Program-made: the position numbers and the translations under genes
Notes under the pieces: generated by a model
The model's input: the letters and a program-made list of their open reading frames with translations, nothing else
Databases searched by the model: none
Told to the model about the DNA's origin: nothing
Assembly: GCA_028583415.1 (NCBI GenBank)
Contig: CM053276.1
Span: forward strand, 8,772,663 to 8,836,662
DNA length: 64,000 nt
Direction: 5' to 3'
Source: Protea cynaroides
Taxonomy: Eukaryota; Streptophyta; Magnoliopsida; Proteales; Proteaceae
Shown: piece by piece, positions 22,841 through 33,869 of the stretch
Position numbering within the stretch: position 1 is the stretch's first letter
Layout of the letters: the number at the start of each line of letters is the position of its first letter

Positions 22841-24324
22841 TTGAATTTTGAACTATGATGTAAATTATGTAATGATTTATAATGAAGTGTTATTTTGTTT
22901 CTCTTTCCCTTAGTGCATTATGTTATTGTCTCATTTGCCATATTTAATTGAACATAATAGCTAATATTAACCTAAATTTACAACAAACTTCAGCATTGAC
23001 TGTGAAAACATGGGTGTAAACCCAAACAACCACAAATGCTCATTATTTTTACAATTTTATACTCTAAATGTGTTTATTTATGTAAAAAATGAGGTTCCCT
23101 TAAAGTTGGAGACCTAAAAAAGGCATTTTGGCCACCGAGACACCAAGACAGCACAAAATGCACAGTCTCGGCGAGATCTCGCGGCGAGATCTCGGTTTCG
23201 GAAGAGGCCGAGACTCCTCCGAAACCCGAGATTTTAAACCTTGCCCTAAAGTGTGGTTTGGCAGACTTCATAGAGCTATGATAGCCTTTGGTTATGCACA
23301 TAACAATGCTGACCATACATTATTTATCAAGCACTCATCTGGAAATTTTACTACTCTTCTGGTATATGTAAATGATATTATTGTCACTGGAAATAGTGAC
23401 GAGGAAATAAAGAAGCTCAGGACGTTAATTGGGAAGGAGTTCGAAATTAAAGATCTAGGAAAGCTCAGGTACTTTCGTGGGATTGAAGTTGCTCGTTCTG
23501 CAAAAGACATCTTTCTTTCTCAAATGAAGTACATCCTTGGTCTTCTATCAGAGACAGGTCTGCTAGGCTGCAAATCGTGTGCTACCCCACTAGATCCAAC
23601 TACCAAACTAAAGGAGAAAGAAGGAACACCAACTGATAAAGGAAGATATCAAAGGCTGGTTGGGATGCTCATTTACTTATCCCATACCAAGTGAGACATA
23701 GCATTTGCAGTAAGTTTGGTGAGTCAGTTTATGCATGATTCCTATCCTACGCATTTGGAGGCTATCTATAGGATTCTTCACTACCTAAAGGCAGCTCCAG
23801 GAAAAGTAATATTTCTCTCCCCACGTGATAATTTTAAAGTAAAAGCTTATACTGATGCTGACTAGGCAGGTAGTCCAAAACCGGGAATCTATTTCTGGTT
23901 ATTGTACTTTTGTGGGAGGCATGTTAGTCACTTGGCGAAGCAAGAAGCAGAACGTCGTGGCTCGCTCCCGTGCAGAAACAGAATTCCAAGTAATGGCTCA
24001 AGGAATATGTGAACTCCTACGGTTGAAAGGTCTACACAGTGACTTGAAAAGTAGATTGCTCTCAACCTATGATTCTCTCTTGTGATAATAAAGCCACCAT
24101 CAGCATTGCCAACGACCCAATTCAGCATGATCGAACTAAACATGTTGAAATAGATCGTTATTTTATTAAAGAAAAGCAAGAGAGTGGTCAGATCCAGATT
24201 CCGCATGTTAGACCAAAGGATCAGCTGGCCGATATTTTCACCAAAGGCTTACCTATAAAGTCATTTCAAATAATATTGTCCAAGTTGGGAATGCATGATA
24301 TCTATGCACCAATTGGAGGGGGAA

Positions 24325-24545
24325 TGTTGTCGATATTTGATGTATTCGATATAGAGCGCTATAGCGCTAGTGCTATATCGTTGGGGTTTTTTTTTGGTAT
24401 TTATTTTATCTAGAGTTTTAGATGCTTTATGTCTTTATCTCTTATTAGCGAGAGGGTTATTTCTATAATCTTGTTTCTTTCTTTATTATAAATAAAGGTG
24501 TGTGGGGAGAGGATCATTACCTCTTCTATTTCTTCTAATTTAACA
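24325..24545 (+). repeat. 3' LTR of Copia-B, directly followed by a primer-binding site
   Basis: The 221-bp unit starts TGTTGTCGATATTTG and ends TAACA, with a TATA region (TTATTATAAATAAAGG near 24482). It follows a polypurine tract, so it is the 3' LTR of Copia-B, yet TGGTATCAGAGCCATAG (24546-24562), a good initiator-Met tRNA binding site, follows at once. That is the arrangement of a 5' LTR, so this LTR stands between two tandemly arranged element pieces. Confidence 0.8.
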
Positions 24546-25352
24546 TGGTATCAGAGCCATAGAAGCTACCGCCCCTCTTCTATTATATCTGAATGTGTTG
24601 TATTATAGTCAAAATAATTTATCCATAACATATGAGCTGTCTCAGGAATTCTACAGAGCAAATCGAAAGGGTCGTACGGTTACACAATGTAATATCCCAG
24701 CCCCTGGGATATTGATTTAATTTGTTTCAACTTAAAAATGGATGATTTGATGAATGGGGAAACTTTAGGGGCATTTTAGTAATTCTCGACCCTAGTTGTG
24801 CTAAGTTGTTTGGAATTAAAATAATATAGTTTAATACTGTGTTCTACTTATTTATCTTCCTTTGGTTATACTTCTGAATTTCATATTATTTATTGCTGTC
24901 TTTTATATAATCTATAATGCTGTATTTTGTATTTATTTTAATAGAATTTTATGTTTGTTGAATTACCCCTTAGATAATTTTATAGAAATGTTAGTATTTT
25001 AGATCAGGTGGCAAAAATGAACAGCTCCAATTCTATGTGCAATGCAGCAGACACATGACTGACTCGCCTAGCAATGTAGATGATCATGCTAGATTGTATA
25101 CTTCATGATATGAATTGACTGATTGAAATCTGATTAAGTTAAGAACTTGTTTACTATCGTTCGGTTATGCTATGAGATTATGTTTGTTTATGTAACTGCT
25201 GTAATATGATTGATATATTCTTCACTAAGCTTTGTAGCTCACTCCACATTGTTATAATTGTTTACAGATGAGTACGAGCCTGTACCAGAGGAGCCTACAA
25301 GCACTCATGAGTATGCACCTAAGGAGGAGAGCCTACAAGCACTCATGAGTAT

Positions 25353-26260
25353 TTCCCCATATTCTATTAGAGAAGGAGCATTCAAGAGCAAGTGATTTAC
25401 ATCTTCTCCAGTGGCCCAGCACAGATGGCAACTAGCACTCTGAATAATACCCCTACTGCAGAGAAGCCCTCTAGTAGGGAGGGACTGGGTTAATGCTCTC
25501 CACAGAATGAAGCTATGATGCAGAGAATGCCCTTTGCACCAAACCACATTGTACCAAGCAACTTTGGGGCTTCGGGATCTGACCAAGTCCCCAGCCGAAG
25601 ACGCTGAGAAAACTCCATTTGATGAGGCGGTCCAGCAAATACTATCACTTCTGCTAGGTCTATGAGGAATGGTGCTAAGAACATCCCAAGCCTGCAAGAG
25701 AACACTAGAGGAAGCCCTTCTAGGAGACCACACTCCCTCAGAAATAATGGAAGAAATAATCGTGAGTCTATCTCTTCCGAAGTCAAGTTGGATTCTTTCG
25801 CCAAGGGTTGAGATCAAGACATTTTAAGGATGCCAGTTATCAAGCCAAAGGAGAGTTGAAGTGCCATCATCGATGAGGGATTTGATGTAGGGGAGGGCTA
25901 GCTGTCTATGCAAGAGGATTGTTCTCCAGACCCAAGGCAAGTCCGGGTTCGCAATGACCGACCATATAGAGTCTCTTTTCAAATACTTGCTATAGATCCA
26001 CTCAATCCATATGCTCTTCTTTTTTGCTGCCACACGCCATACTAGCTTCATGATACACGCCTTGTTGACCTCCTTTATTCTTTGGATACCCAATCCCCCT
26101 TCCTCCTTTGGTAGGCAGACATTTGCCCAGCCAATGGAATAAAAGAAGTTATTGTCATCTGCACTTTTCCACAATAAGGCACTCATCAGGCTTTCAATCT
26201 TTTGGATGATAGTGCACGGGAGGCCGAATATCCCAGTCCAATACAAGTAGGAACTTTGAT
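25353..26260 (-). pseudogene. L1 ORF2: C-terminal zinc-binding region
   Basis: Frames 25824-26246 and 25305-25817 carry the conserved C-terminal part: GWANVCLPKEEGGLGIQRIK, then SSNGVFSASSAGDLV and the zinc-binding motif CHLCWATGEDVNHLLLNAPS. The Cys expected after NHLL is replaced within NAPS. The L1 sequence stops a few codons later, at the junction with solo LTR 3. Confidence 0.8.
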
Positions 26261-26389
26261 GACCACTCTAACCAACTCCAATCTACCAGCATAACATAGG
26301 AATTTGGCTTTCCAAAGTCTATCAAGGATAGAGGTGCAATGGTGAGAATCAAAGGCAGCCCAAGGTAGGTAACTGGCATCCTACGGTAG

Positions 26390-27690
26390 GATTCGTACCC
26401 AAAGGAAACCTCACAATATTTCTCAGATTCTCTTGAAGCGGATCTTCTATACCGGCGAGAAACAAAAGGGATTTGTGCTTGTTGATATGTAAACCCGACA
26501 TAGAGCTATAGGACATGAGCACATCAGCAATGTTCTCAAAGGATTTCACATTTCCTTTAGTGAAAATCATAATGTCATTCGTGCCAAGTGGGTCAATTTG
26601 ATAACCTTGCACTGAAGGAAGTAATCAATATGCTTCTGCTGGGCCTTCAGGTTGATACATCTTGAGAGGCATTCCAAGGCAATAGTCAAGAGGAGGAGAG
26701 ACATAGGACATCCTTGCCTTATACCTCGCCGCACATTGAAGAATCCCACAGGGCTGCCATTGACAAAAACTGAGAATCTTGGAGAGGAGATACAATACCA
26801 AATCCACTGGCAATAAGATCTAGGAAAGTTCATTCTAGCCATTGCCTCCATAAGGTATTCGCATCTAACATGATCATAGGTTTTATGGAGATCAATCTTG
26901 AATATAGTTGACGAAGAGTATTTTTTCCTATCAAATCCCCTAGCAAGATTATTACAAGTCAAGATATTATCCATAATATTACGACCTCGGATGAAAGCCA
27001 ATTGATTAAGACTAACAATATCACCAACCACCTCATTCAATCTGAGGGCAAGGATCTTGGCAATAATCTTGTAGATAGTGTTGCACAGAGAAACGGGTCT
27101 AAAATCACCAATGGGGCAGGCACCTTCTTTCTTGGGAGTAAGGCACATGAAGGTTTGGTTAATTTCGCTGACTTGAGCCAGTTTTAAGAAGAAACTATGA
27201 ATAGCCAAAAGGAGGTCAACCTTGATGATATTCCAAGCAGCCAAAAAGAATCCCATGCTAAACCCATTAAGCCCATGGGCTTTTTGAGCTTTGATAGATT
27301 TCACTGCTTCAAGGATCTCAAGCTCCAAGGGAAGGCCCGCCATTTTATTGCTTTGCTCTTAAGTAAGAGTTGATCCAAATAAGTAAAGGGGATACTCTCA
27401 AGATGAGGAAGAATAGGCAGGCAATACAACCTGTGGAAATGGTCTTCTACCGTCTTCTTGATTCCAGGCACATCAGAGATTGTAATACCTTCCTCCATCA
27501 AGAGAGATGAGATATGGTTTTTGTTGTGATTTGCTTTAACTGATTTGTGGAAAAAATTGGTATTCTTATCACCCAACTTCAACCAATTGATTCTTGAGTT
27601 TTGCTTGAAAAAACTTTCCTCTTGAGTAATCAAAACTGCTAGCTTAAGAAATGTAGCCTTTTCTGCTTCCACGAGGGCACAGTTGCCTAC
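26390..27690 (-). pseudogene. L1 ORF2: reverse transcriptase domain
   Basis: The linker frame 27301-27672 (LGDKNTNFFHKSVKANHNKN) leads to RT in 26567-27343: PKKEGACPIGDFRPVSLCNT, NQLAFIRGRNIMDNIL, FKIDLHKTYDHVRCEYLMEA, RRGIRQGCPMSLLLLTIAL. The polymerase motif expected as F-A-D-D reads F-G-T-N-D across a frame change near 26580, so catalysis is lost. The motif A Asp is kept in KIDLHKTYD. Confidence 0.88.
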
Positions 27691-27776
27691 CTCTTGCTAA
27701 AGTCTAAGCTGAATAACATTTAAATCGGATCTATACCCTGTAAAGCACTAGAATCATTTCCAACACAATTTTTGTT

Positions 27777-28577
27777 TCAATACACCAAGGCCCATTTGGT
27801 TTCCCTCAACTTCCGAGCAAAGCTGACCAAAGGTTGCCCCGGGTCCAAAGCAAATTTATCCCTAGCCGATTTAACAACCTCCTTGAAACCCTCATGCGAA
27901 GACCACAGATCAAAAAATCTGAATGGTTTGGGCCCGAAAGAAATATATGGAGAGATGGTTAGAATGATCGGGCAATGATCAGATATCCCTGAAGGTTCAA
28001 AGCGGGCCTCCAAGAAACTAAACATGGAGATCCATCTATCATTCACCAACACTCTATCAAGTTTACATGACACCCTTTGGTTGCCAATCCTTCTATTAGA
28101 CCAAGTGAATTTCATGCCGACCCATTTCAAATCCACCAACCCATTGGAGTCAATGCAGGCGGCAAAATCCCCAATCGATTGATCATAAAAAATCCCTCCA
28201 TCCTTCTCATGAGCAAACCTGATCACACTGAAATCCCCCATAATTCCCGATGGATCTTTATCCACAGTTGGCTGAATCAAACAAATGTCCTCCCATAGTC
28301 TTCTTCGATTAATCTCAGAATTAAAGGCATACACAGTAGTAATAAAGAAGACATTCGAGTTAAGAAACTCATCAACTTTGAAATGGATAAATTGATTAGA
28401 CATACTAACCATAGTACATGAGATCTTGGAGCTGTCCCAAAGAATCCACAAACGGCCATTCCTGTGATAGCTATAATTGGTTGCCAGATGCCATCCCGGG
28501 GCAACGGACTTGGCTATGTCTAAAGCATTACTCTCTTTTACTCTAGTTTCTCCAAGAATGCAAAACGAGATATGCAT
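27777..28577 (-). pseudogene. L1 ORF2: apurinic-type endonuclease domain
   Basis: The 266-residue frame shows the endonuclease pattern: ILGETRVKE near its start, GRLWILWDSS, FFITTVYAFN, GIMGDFSVIRFAHEKDG (GDFN-type motif with Ser for Asn), KFTWSNRR and the terminal SGISDHCPIIL, which carries the catalytic Asp-His pair. The frame ends at 27777 without reaching RT, so a frameshift or stop separates the domains. Confidence 0.88.
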
Positions 28578-28689
28578 CTTCTTAATAAGAACGAACTTCA
28601 GCTTGCTTTGGAGGAGAATTTAGTCCCCTAAACATCGTTCATCATAATGTATGGGGGGTAGTCACGCACAAGATCCATTTAGGATTGAG

Positions 28690-30610
28690 TCGTTGCCCTC
28701 AACTCCAGCGAGGCTCACTGCGCTTGTTTAGCCAATCTCTCAGACCTCTTGGATTTTCAATGAGAATTTGGGTTACCATTTGCTGATGGTGATGACGACC
28801 CAGTCGCCGTCCTGAGATCAAATGCTCCTGGTGGTTATCCATTACCAACAATAGGGACCCTACTGGAAGGGCTCGCCTGACGAAGCTTAAGGTCAGGGAG
28901 GAAACCAAGAGAAAGAGAGGAGGGGGGAGGGGGTTGGACGGACTAAGGGTTAGAGGGGCAGAGGCGGAGGGTGAAGGATTTGGGGAGGGCCCCTGTGGAA
29001 TATTGGGGTTCGGAGATGAACGTGTGGGCACAGTGATCGGGTGAGAGAGACGAGTTTGACGGTTTGGGTTTTGGTTGGTCGGGTTATGGTTACCAGAAGA
29101 TGAAGATGGGTTGGGTCTAAGGATGGTTTGGGTTTGGGTAGGAAGTGGTTGGTTCGGCTGGTTAGTAGGAGATTTGACCTGGTTTTGTAGCCGGTTTGGG
29201 TTGGCGGATCGACCAAGACGCTTACCTTTCCTCGAAGAATAAGTAACAATGGGATCAATTGAAAGACTTCTGTAAATAGGCTGCTCACCAGAGGGAGAAG
29301 GAGAAGGGCTCTGACGGCTTACTCTTTCAGACAAGGGAGAGCTGGCAAGAGGGTGCTTGAGCTCAGAGCGCATGCCAGAAGGAAGGGCTGTCTTACTACT
29401 GCAGACAGGGGCAGCGACAGTATCATGGTTTTGGAAAGTATCGGTCTATGAATCAAGTAGATCGTCTTACTCAGAGCTGCCAAGGGCAGAGAACCTGTTG
29501 CAAGTAGGTATGATGTCTTCATCTTGGTTGGCTATCTCATTGCTGACTGGGGTTTCTCTGGCAACATCCTCGGCCCGGGGTTCCACGTCGGCATCCTCAT
29601 CTCTGATTGTCTCTCCCGTTTCTAGAACCCTGGAATTAGGGCTTGCATAGCTTATTTTCTTCCAAACCGGACGAGGCTTTGGGGCATCTTGCCAATATGA
29701 GGCTTTTGAAGCCTTTGATTGCGAGATGTTTGCCGGGCCACAAGCTCCAATATTGTGGCCAAATACTCCGCAAGAGGTGGAGAGGGGGGGCTTCCAATCG
29801 TAGAGAACCCTTTGCTTCCAAAATTTTCCTTCCCCGGATTTAGTGGTAACAGTATCTGGGAGAGGAGCATTTGCTGTAACAGATTTGCATATTCTGGCGA
29901 ATGCAAGTTTGGATTGAGCATGAGTGCATCAATCCGAAAAGAGCGGCATTCCAATAACTGACCTAATCGAACTCAAAGCTTCAGCACACCAAAGCTGGAA
30001 TGGAAGCCCCGGCAGAGAAATCCAAATTGGTAACAATGTTAAATTCATATAATCAAATCGTAGGAATTCATCCCACTGCCGGAGGATGATAAGTTTCACT
30101 GGGACGTACCAAATCCCTCTTTCCAGGACACTAATTCTGTCATCTTTGTGTTCAAAACGGAATACAAAGGTTCCATTATCTCCCAGACTAATTTTAACCC
30201 CTTCGGCAAGGTGCCATTAGCGGGTCAGATATCTCTCCACAAGCTGAAAAGGGAGTCGCCTTCCGACGAACTGACCCACAAGCGTATTAGTCCATTTAGA
30301 GATTTCGGCCGTGAACTTGCTGTCCAAACAAGCAGCGCAGGTGGTATCTACTTCAAGAAGCGGAGAGTTGAAATGGATGAGCATCCCTTCTCCAAGCGAT
30401 AGAGGAGTTGTTTCATACAGAGAGCTCCATCGCCCTTTCACGCCCACTTCAGGGGCACCACACACCTCCAAGGGTGGCTGGTCAAAGGGGTTATCAGGGG
30501 TTCCAAGGATTTCGCCTTCTTAGAGAGGTTGTTTTGCCTACTTGGGGACTGGGGACAAGGAGGCCGAGGGGGAGGCTCAGAGGCCATGACCGGCGGAGGT
30601 CCGGCCATGG
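28690..30610 (-). pseudogene. L1 ORF1 (DUF4283-type nucleic-acid-binding protein) relic
   Basis: The minus-strand start MAGPPPVMASEPPPRPPCPQ is near 30610, followed after a frame change by FTAEISKWTNTLVGQFVGRR (about 30310), the DUF4283 motif of plant L1 ORF1 proteins. Later, LPPLPLAEYLATILE-like fragments and a long Pro/Ser/Asn-rich tail (28700-29370) follow. A zinc knuckle was not clearly found. Confidence 0.7.
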
Positions 30611-31439
30611 AGGACGAGGGGGGGATGGGTAGAAGGAAGTTGCAAAACCTATGCCCATAAATCGAGACCCCTGAGTTTTGTGGACTTGGACGTCCACTAT
30701 CTGAGAGATCTGATGTGAGGGATGTTTTGTATGTCATTTACATTTTGGATCCTCCTCCTAGTGGCAGGCAATATGATTGGGATTAAACTTTAGGAAACAT
30801 ATTAGTTTCATAAATGATCTTGGGCTTAATTTTGTAATGTCGTAAACCCAGTTTGGGGGCATTACACACAATATTTTGCATACTTTAAACGAATGTATGA
30901 TGAACTGAATTCACTCCTTCCGGTTACTTCAAATATTCAGCAGATACAGGATCAAAGAGAGCAACTGGGAGTAATGGAATTTTTGGGTGGTCTGGGACAG
31001 GAATATGAATCTGTTCGCTCACATATTTTGAGGACGAGAAGGTAGCTTCCCTTACAAATACTTTGCTCGTGTTCTCCGAATATCGGGAGAACGCGAGTGA
31101 ACCTCCAACCAATGACAGTTCTTCCCTAGTGTCTCAGAGCAGGTCTCATGGAGGGGGACGTGGTGGTAAAGGATCAGATGTGGCTCAGATAGGGGCCAAG
31201 AGAATACAGGTTCCCAATCTTCTTCAGATAGTTTGAATGGTTCTGGATCCATAAGGACCTTCATTATTGTGGTCTACTTGGACATATCCAACGTTTCTAT
31301 TGGAAACTTCATGGGAAACCAACTTAACAGCAATCTGCTAATTTTGTAGCCACCAATGAGTGGGACTCAATCAGCAATCTAAGGGAAGGATGTTGAAGAT
31401 GATTACGGAGGAATTTAAGAGATATTGCCATTTTCAGAT

Positions 31440-32705
31440 TTCGCAGTCCTTCACTCCTGCTTCCACTACTACATTTGTCCAAACAGGTAAATGCCACTAC
31501 ATGTCTTTCCACAATGTCATGACCCTAGATGATTGATTCGGGAGCAACGGACCATATGTCTAGGTCCCCAGGTAATTTTTCTTACTTATGTAATTCTTCT
31601 TCTAGTGTCGCCTTAGCTGATGGTTCCCTCATCGAGGTTCAAGGTACGGGAACGGTTCCCCTAACTTCATCTTTATCGTTGTCCACTATCCTTTATCTAC
31701 CTCAGCCACCTCACAATTTATCATCAACTAGTAAAATCACTAAGGATTTTAAATGTTTGATAACCTTCTCTCCTGACTCTTGTGTCCTACAAGATCTTGT
31801 AACGAAGAAAACGATTGGTAGGGGACGTGAGTCAAGGGGCTGTAATTGCTCAATGATCCTCAGTATGTGGCTTGTTCGAGTGTGGTGACTCATCAAATTC
31901 ATTGCCGTCTGAGCCATCCGTCGTTGGAGAGTTTGAAGTAGCTCATTCCTAGTTTCAGTTCTGTATCTAGTCTATATTGTGAGTCATGTCAGTTTGAAAA
32001 ACTTCATCATGTGAGTTATCCGTCACATGTCAACAAGAAGTCTATGCACCCTTTTGCTTTGGTCTATTCGGATGTGTGGGGTCCTTGTTCTGTCACATCT
32101 AAGTTAGGTTTCAAATAGTTTGTCATTTTTATGGATGCCTATTCAAGAGCCACTTGGTTATTTTTAATGTAAAATCATTCTGAATTGTTCTCTATATTTT
32201 GCTCTTGTGTTGTTGAAATACATACTCAATTCAGTATCCCAGTTAAAGTTCTGCATAGTGATAATGTTAAAGAGTATTTTTCTGCCTCATTTGCTGATTT
32301 AATGCTTGACCGTGGTATGATTCATCAATCTTCTTGCTCGGACCCCCGCAACTAAATGGTGTTGCACATCGGAAGAATAGACATATAATGGAAGCTGCTT
32401 GGTCTCTCCTTTTTGAAATGAAAGTCCTGCAATCTTTTTGGGCTGATGCAGTCTTAACAGCATGTTACCTTATCAACTAGATACCTTCGTTTGTGTTAAA
32501 GGGTGGTATTCCTCACTGTATCCTGTTTCCTTCTGAGTCCCTATTCCATTGTCGCCAAGAGTGTTTGGGTGTATTTATTTTATTCGTGATCATTGTCCAG
32601 GGAAATCTAAACTTGACCCTAGGTCTCTCAACTATCTCTTCTTGGGTTATTTTCATACTTAAAAAAGCTATCAGTGCTATTTTCCTGTGCTGGATAAGTA
32701 TTTTG
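31440..32705 (+). pseudogene. Copia-C protease and integrase relic
   Basis: The protease motif MIDSGATDHMSRS at 31529 keeps D-S-G. A pre-integrase zinc segment (IHCRLSHPSLESLK...CESCQFEKLHH) is readable near 31895-32000. The integrase core includes VYSDVWGPC, IFMDAYSRATWLFLM and VLHSDNVKEYF; several stops occur. The Glu-bearing NGVA-RK segment near 32358 is altered. The piece is cut at 32705 by Copia-D and resumes at 37718. Confidence 0.8.
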
Positions 32706-33005
32706 TGATAACTTGAGAAAGAAAGAAGAAGAAGAAGATGAAGAGAATCTACCTACCCAAAAAAAAAAAAAAAAAACAAAAAAAGAAAAGAAGAAGAAGA
32801 TGAAGAGAAGTGTTCCCTTTATTGATACAATTCTCAAGAAGATACAAAACCATTAAATAGAAGTCTACGGCTGTACACAAAAGGAATCAACTTTACATAA
32901 AAGGAAATGATAGTACAATAGTACCGCCAATAGTACAATAGTACCGCCAGCGGTACATATTCCAAATAAGGTACATATTCCAAATAAGGTAAGGTCTCGC
33001 TCACA
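32706..33005 (-). repeat. 3' LTR of Copia-D (300 bp)
   Basis: It matches 37474-37717 with few substitutions but carries a 56-bp-scale insertion rich in A (about 32747-32800) flanked by a GAAGAAGATGAAGAGAA duplication, and a 20-bp duplication GGTACATATTCCAAATAA near 32955-32992. Confidence 0.92.
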
Positions 33006-33150
33006 CCCCCCTTCAAACTCATGACAAGACAGGAGAGATCATCATGAGTTCGCCAAGAAGAAACTGAAAACGAGCCACAGTGTAAGCCTTGGTAAAGAAA
33101 TCTGCCAATTGAAGAGGAGAGGCAACAAAGGGTAAGCTAATAGAACCAGC

Positions 33151-33705
33151 CTAAAAGTGATGACGAACAAAGTGGCAATCAATCTCAATGTGTTTAGTGC
33201 GCACATGAAAGATAGAATTATGAGCAATTTGAATTGCACTCTTGTTGTCACAGAAGAGTGGCGTAGAGGAAGACTGCGGAGCACCCAGGTCAGAGAGAAG
33301 CCAGCGAAGCCATATTATCTCTGCAGTGGCATGAGCCATAGCTCGATACTCAGCCTCAGTAGAAGAGCAAACAATAACAGATTGTTTCTTGCTGCGCCAT
33401 GATACCAAAAAATCTCCCAAAAACAAACAGAGGCTATAGGTGGATTTGCGATCATTAACATCTCCAGCCCAATCGGCGTCAGCATAAGCACGAAGATCTA
33501 GTGTTGAGGTGGAAGAGTATAATAATCCATGAAATAAGGTGCCTCGGATATAGCGAAAATTGCGAAGTAGTGGGGCCCAATGAGTTAACCGTGGAGCAGA
33601 GACAAATTGATTCACCACATGAACAGCAAATGCAATATCTGGACGAGTCACTCTTAGATAAACCAAGCAACTAACTAACTCACGGTATAAAGTAGGGTCC
33701 TCCAA
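33151..33705 (-). pseudogene. Copia-D RNase H
   Basis: The frame holds LVYLRVTRPDIAFAVHVVNQ, AYADADWAGDVNDRKST, VSWRSKKQSVIVCSSTEAEY and LFCDNKSAIQIAHN, the standard copia RNase H with its acidic residues. It ends with IEIDCHFVRHHF and a stop at 33151-33153; homologous sequence continues a little further towards the LTR in another frame (33042-33284). Confidence 0.9.
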
Positions 33706-33869
33706 CGGAACACCATCAGAGGCAAAGAACTTAACATTTAACTCAACTGGAGTAGCAACTGTACGGTCATCAAATAGCTCTTCGATTGGGAGAGTAAATA
33801 ATCTTTAGGTGAATGGGCAACCTTAATGCCCAAGAAATAACGCAGTAAGCCCAAGTCCTTCATAGAAAA

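Larger units (their letters stand above)
18324..23243 (+). mobile_element. Full-length hAT-superfamily DNA transposon (4920 bp), target duplication CCCTAAAG
   Basis: A perfect 8-bp target duplication CCCTAAAG (18316-18323 and 23244-23251) brackets the element, the hAT signature. Ends are CATGGATTAAAATCTCGG at the left and, reversed, CAAGGTTTAAAATCTCGG at the right. Inside are a BED zinc finger, a DUF659 block and a hAT-type dimerisation region in plus order, all with frameshifts. Subterminal TCTCGCGAGA-type motifs occur at both ends. Excising it rejoins Copia-B RT in frame across the YGLKQ..VWFGR motif, so it inserted after Copia-B. Confidence 0.95.
17882..24320 (+). pseudogene. Copia-B reverse transcriptase and RNase H, split by the hAT element
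   Basis: RT begins near 17900 (MMEGTRALKKNNTWDFV) and breaks at LYGLKQYPK; the other half resumes at 23244 as VWFGRLHRAMIAFGY. The polymerase motif reads YVNDIIVTG near 23363, so the first Asp of Y-x-D-D is Asn, a loss of a catalytic metal ligand. RNase H follows with stops near 23692 and 23864, then KHVEIDRYFIKEKQESGQI and DQLADIFTKGL near 24145-24250. A polypurine tract (TTGGAGGGGGAA) ends at 24324. Confidence 0.85.
14490..24545 (+). mobile_element. Copia-B: 5'-truncated Ty1/copia element interrupted by two insertions
   Basis: Gag begins directly after the reverse copia remnant, so the 5' LTR and first part of gag are lost. Protease, integrase, RT and RNase H follow, ending in a polypurine tract and a 3' LTR (24325-24545). 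Two foreign segments split it: 15086-15834 in the gag-protease linker and the hAT at 18324-23243 in RT. Its sequence is close to Copia-E. Confidence 0.88.
25353..30650 (-). mobile_element. L1-type LINE, nearly complete at its 5' end but lacking its 3' end
   Basis: On the minus strand ORF1 (about 30610 to 28690) is followed by ORF2 with endonuclease, reverse transcriptase and zinc-binding C-terminal region, ending at about 25353 inside the last domain. No 3' UTR or poly(A) is present at the left junction, unlike normal LINE insertions. All ORFs carry frameshifts. Both borders are approximate. Confidence 0.8.
24688..30866 (+). mobile_element. Solo LTR 3 (gypsy-type) interrupted by a minus-strand L1; target duplication CACAA
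   Basis: It begins TGTAATATCCCAGCCCC and ends GGGGGCATTACA. The 5-bp duplication CACAA (24683-24687 and 30867-30871) is perfect, and removal rejoins the Copia-C gag frame (TVTQ|YFAYF). LTR sequence is 24688-25352 and about 30650-30866, together roughly 0.9 kb; the middle is an L1 LINE. A 24-bp block GAGCCTACAAGCACTCATGA... is duplicated with a 38-bp period at 25291-25352, right at the L1 junction. Confidence 0.85.
24600..31350 (+). pseudogene. Copia-C gag relic (split by solo LTR 3)
   Basis: The left half ends ELSQEFYRANRKGRTVTQ at 24687 and the right half continues YFAYFKRMYDELNSLLPV from 30872, the central gag helix of many plant copia elements. A segment GVMEFLGGLGQEYESVRSHI leads to a zinc knuckle of the type CGLLGHIQRFYWKLHG near 31270. 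Stops at about 31042 and later break it. Confidence 0.82.

Noticed and set aside
28699..29373. Long Pro/Ser/Asn-rich frame as a separate host gene
   Set aside because: It sits between L1 ORF1 and ORF2 on the same strand and fits the unstructured tail of L1 ORF1.
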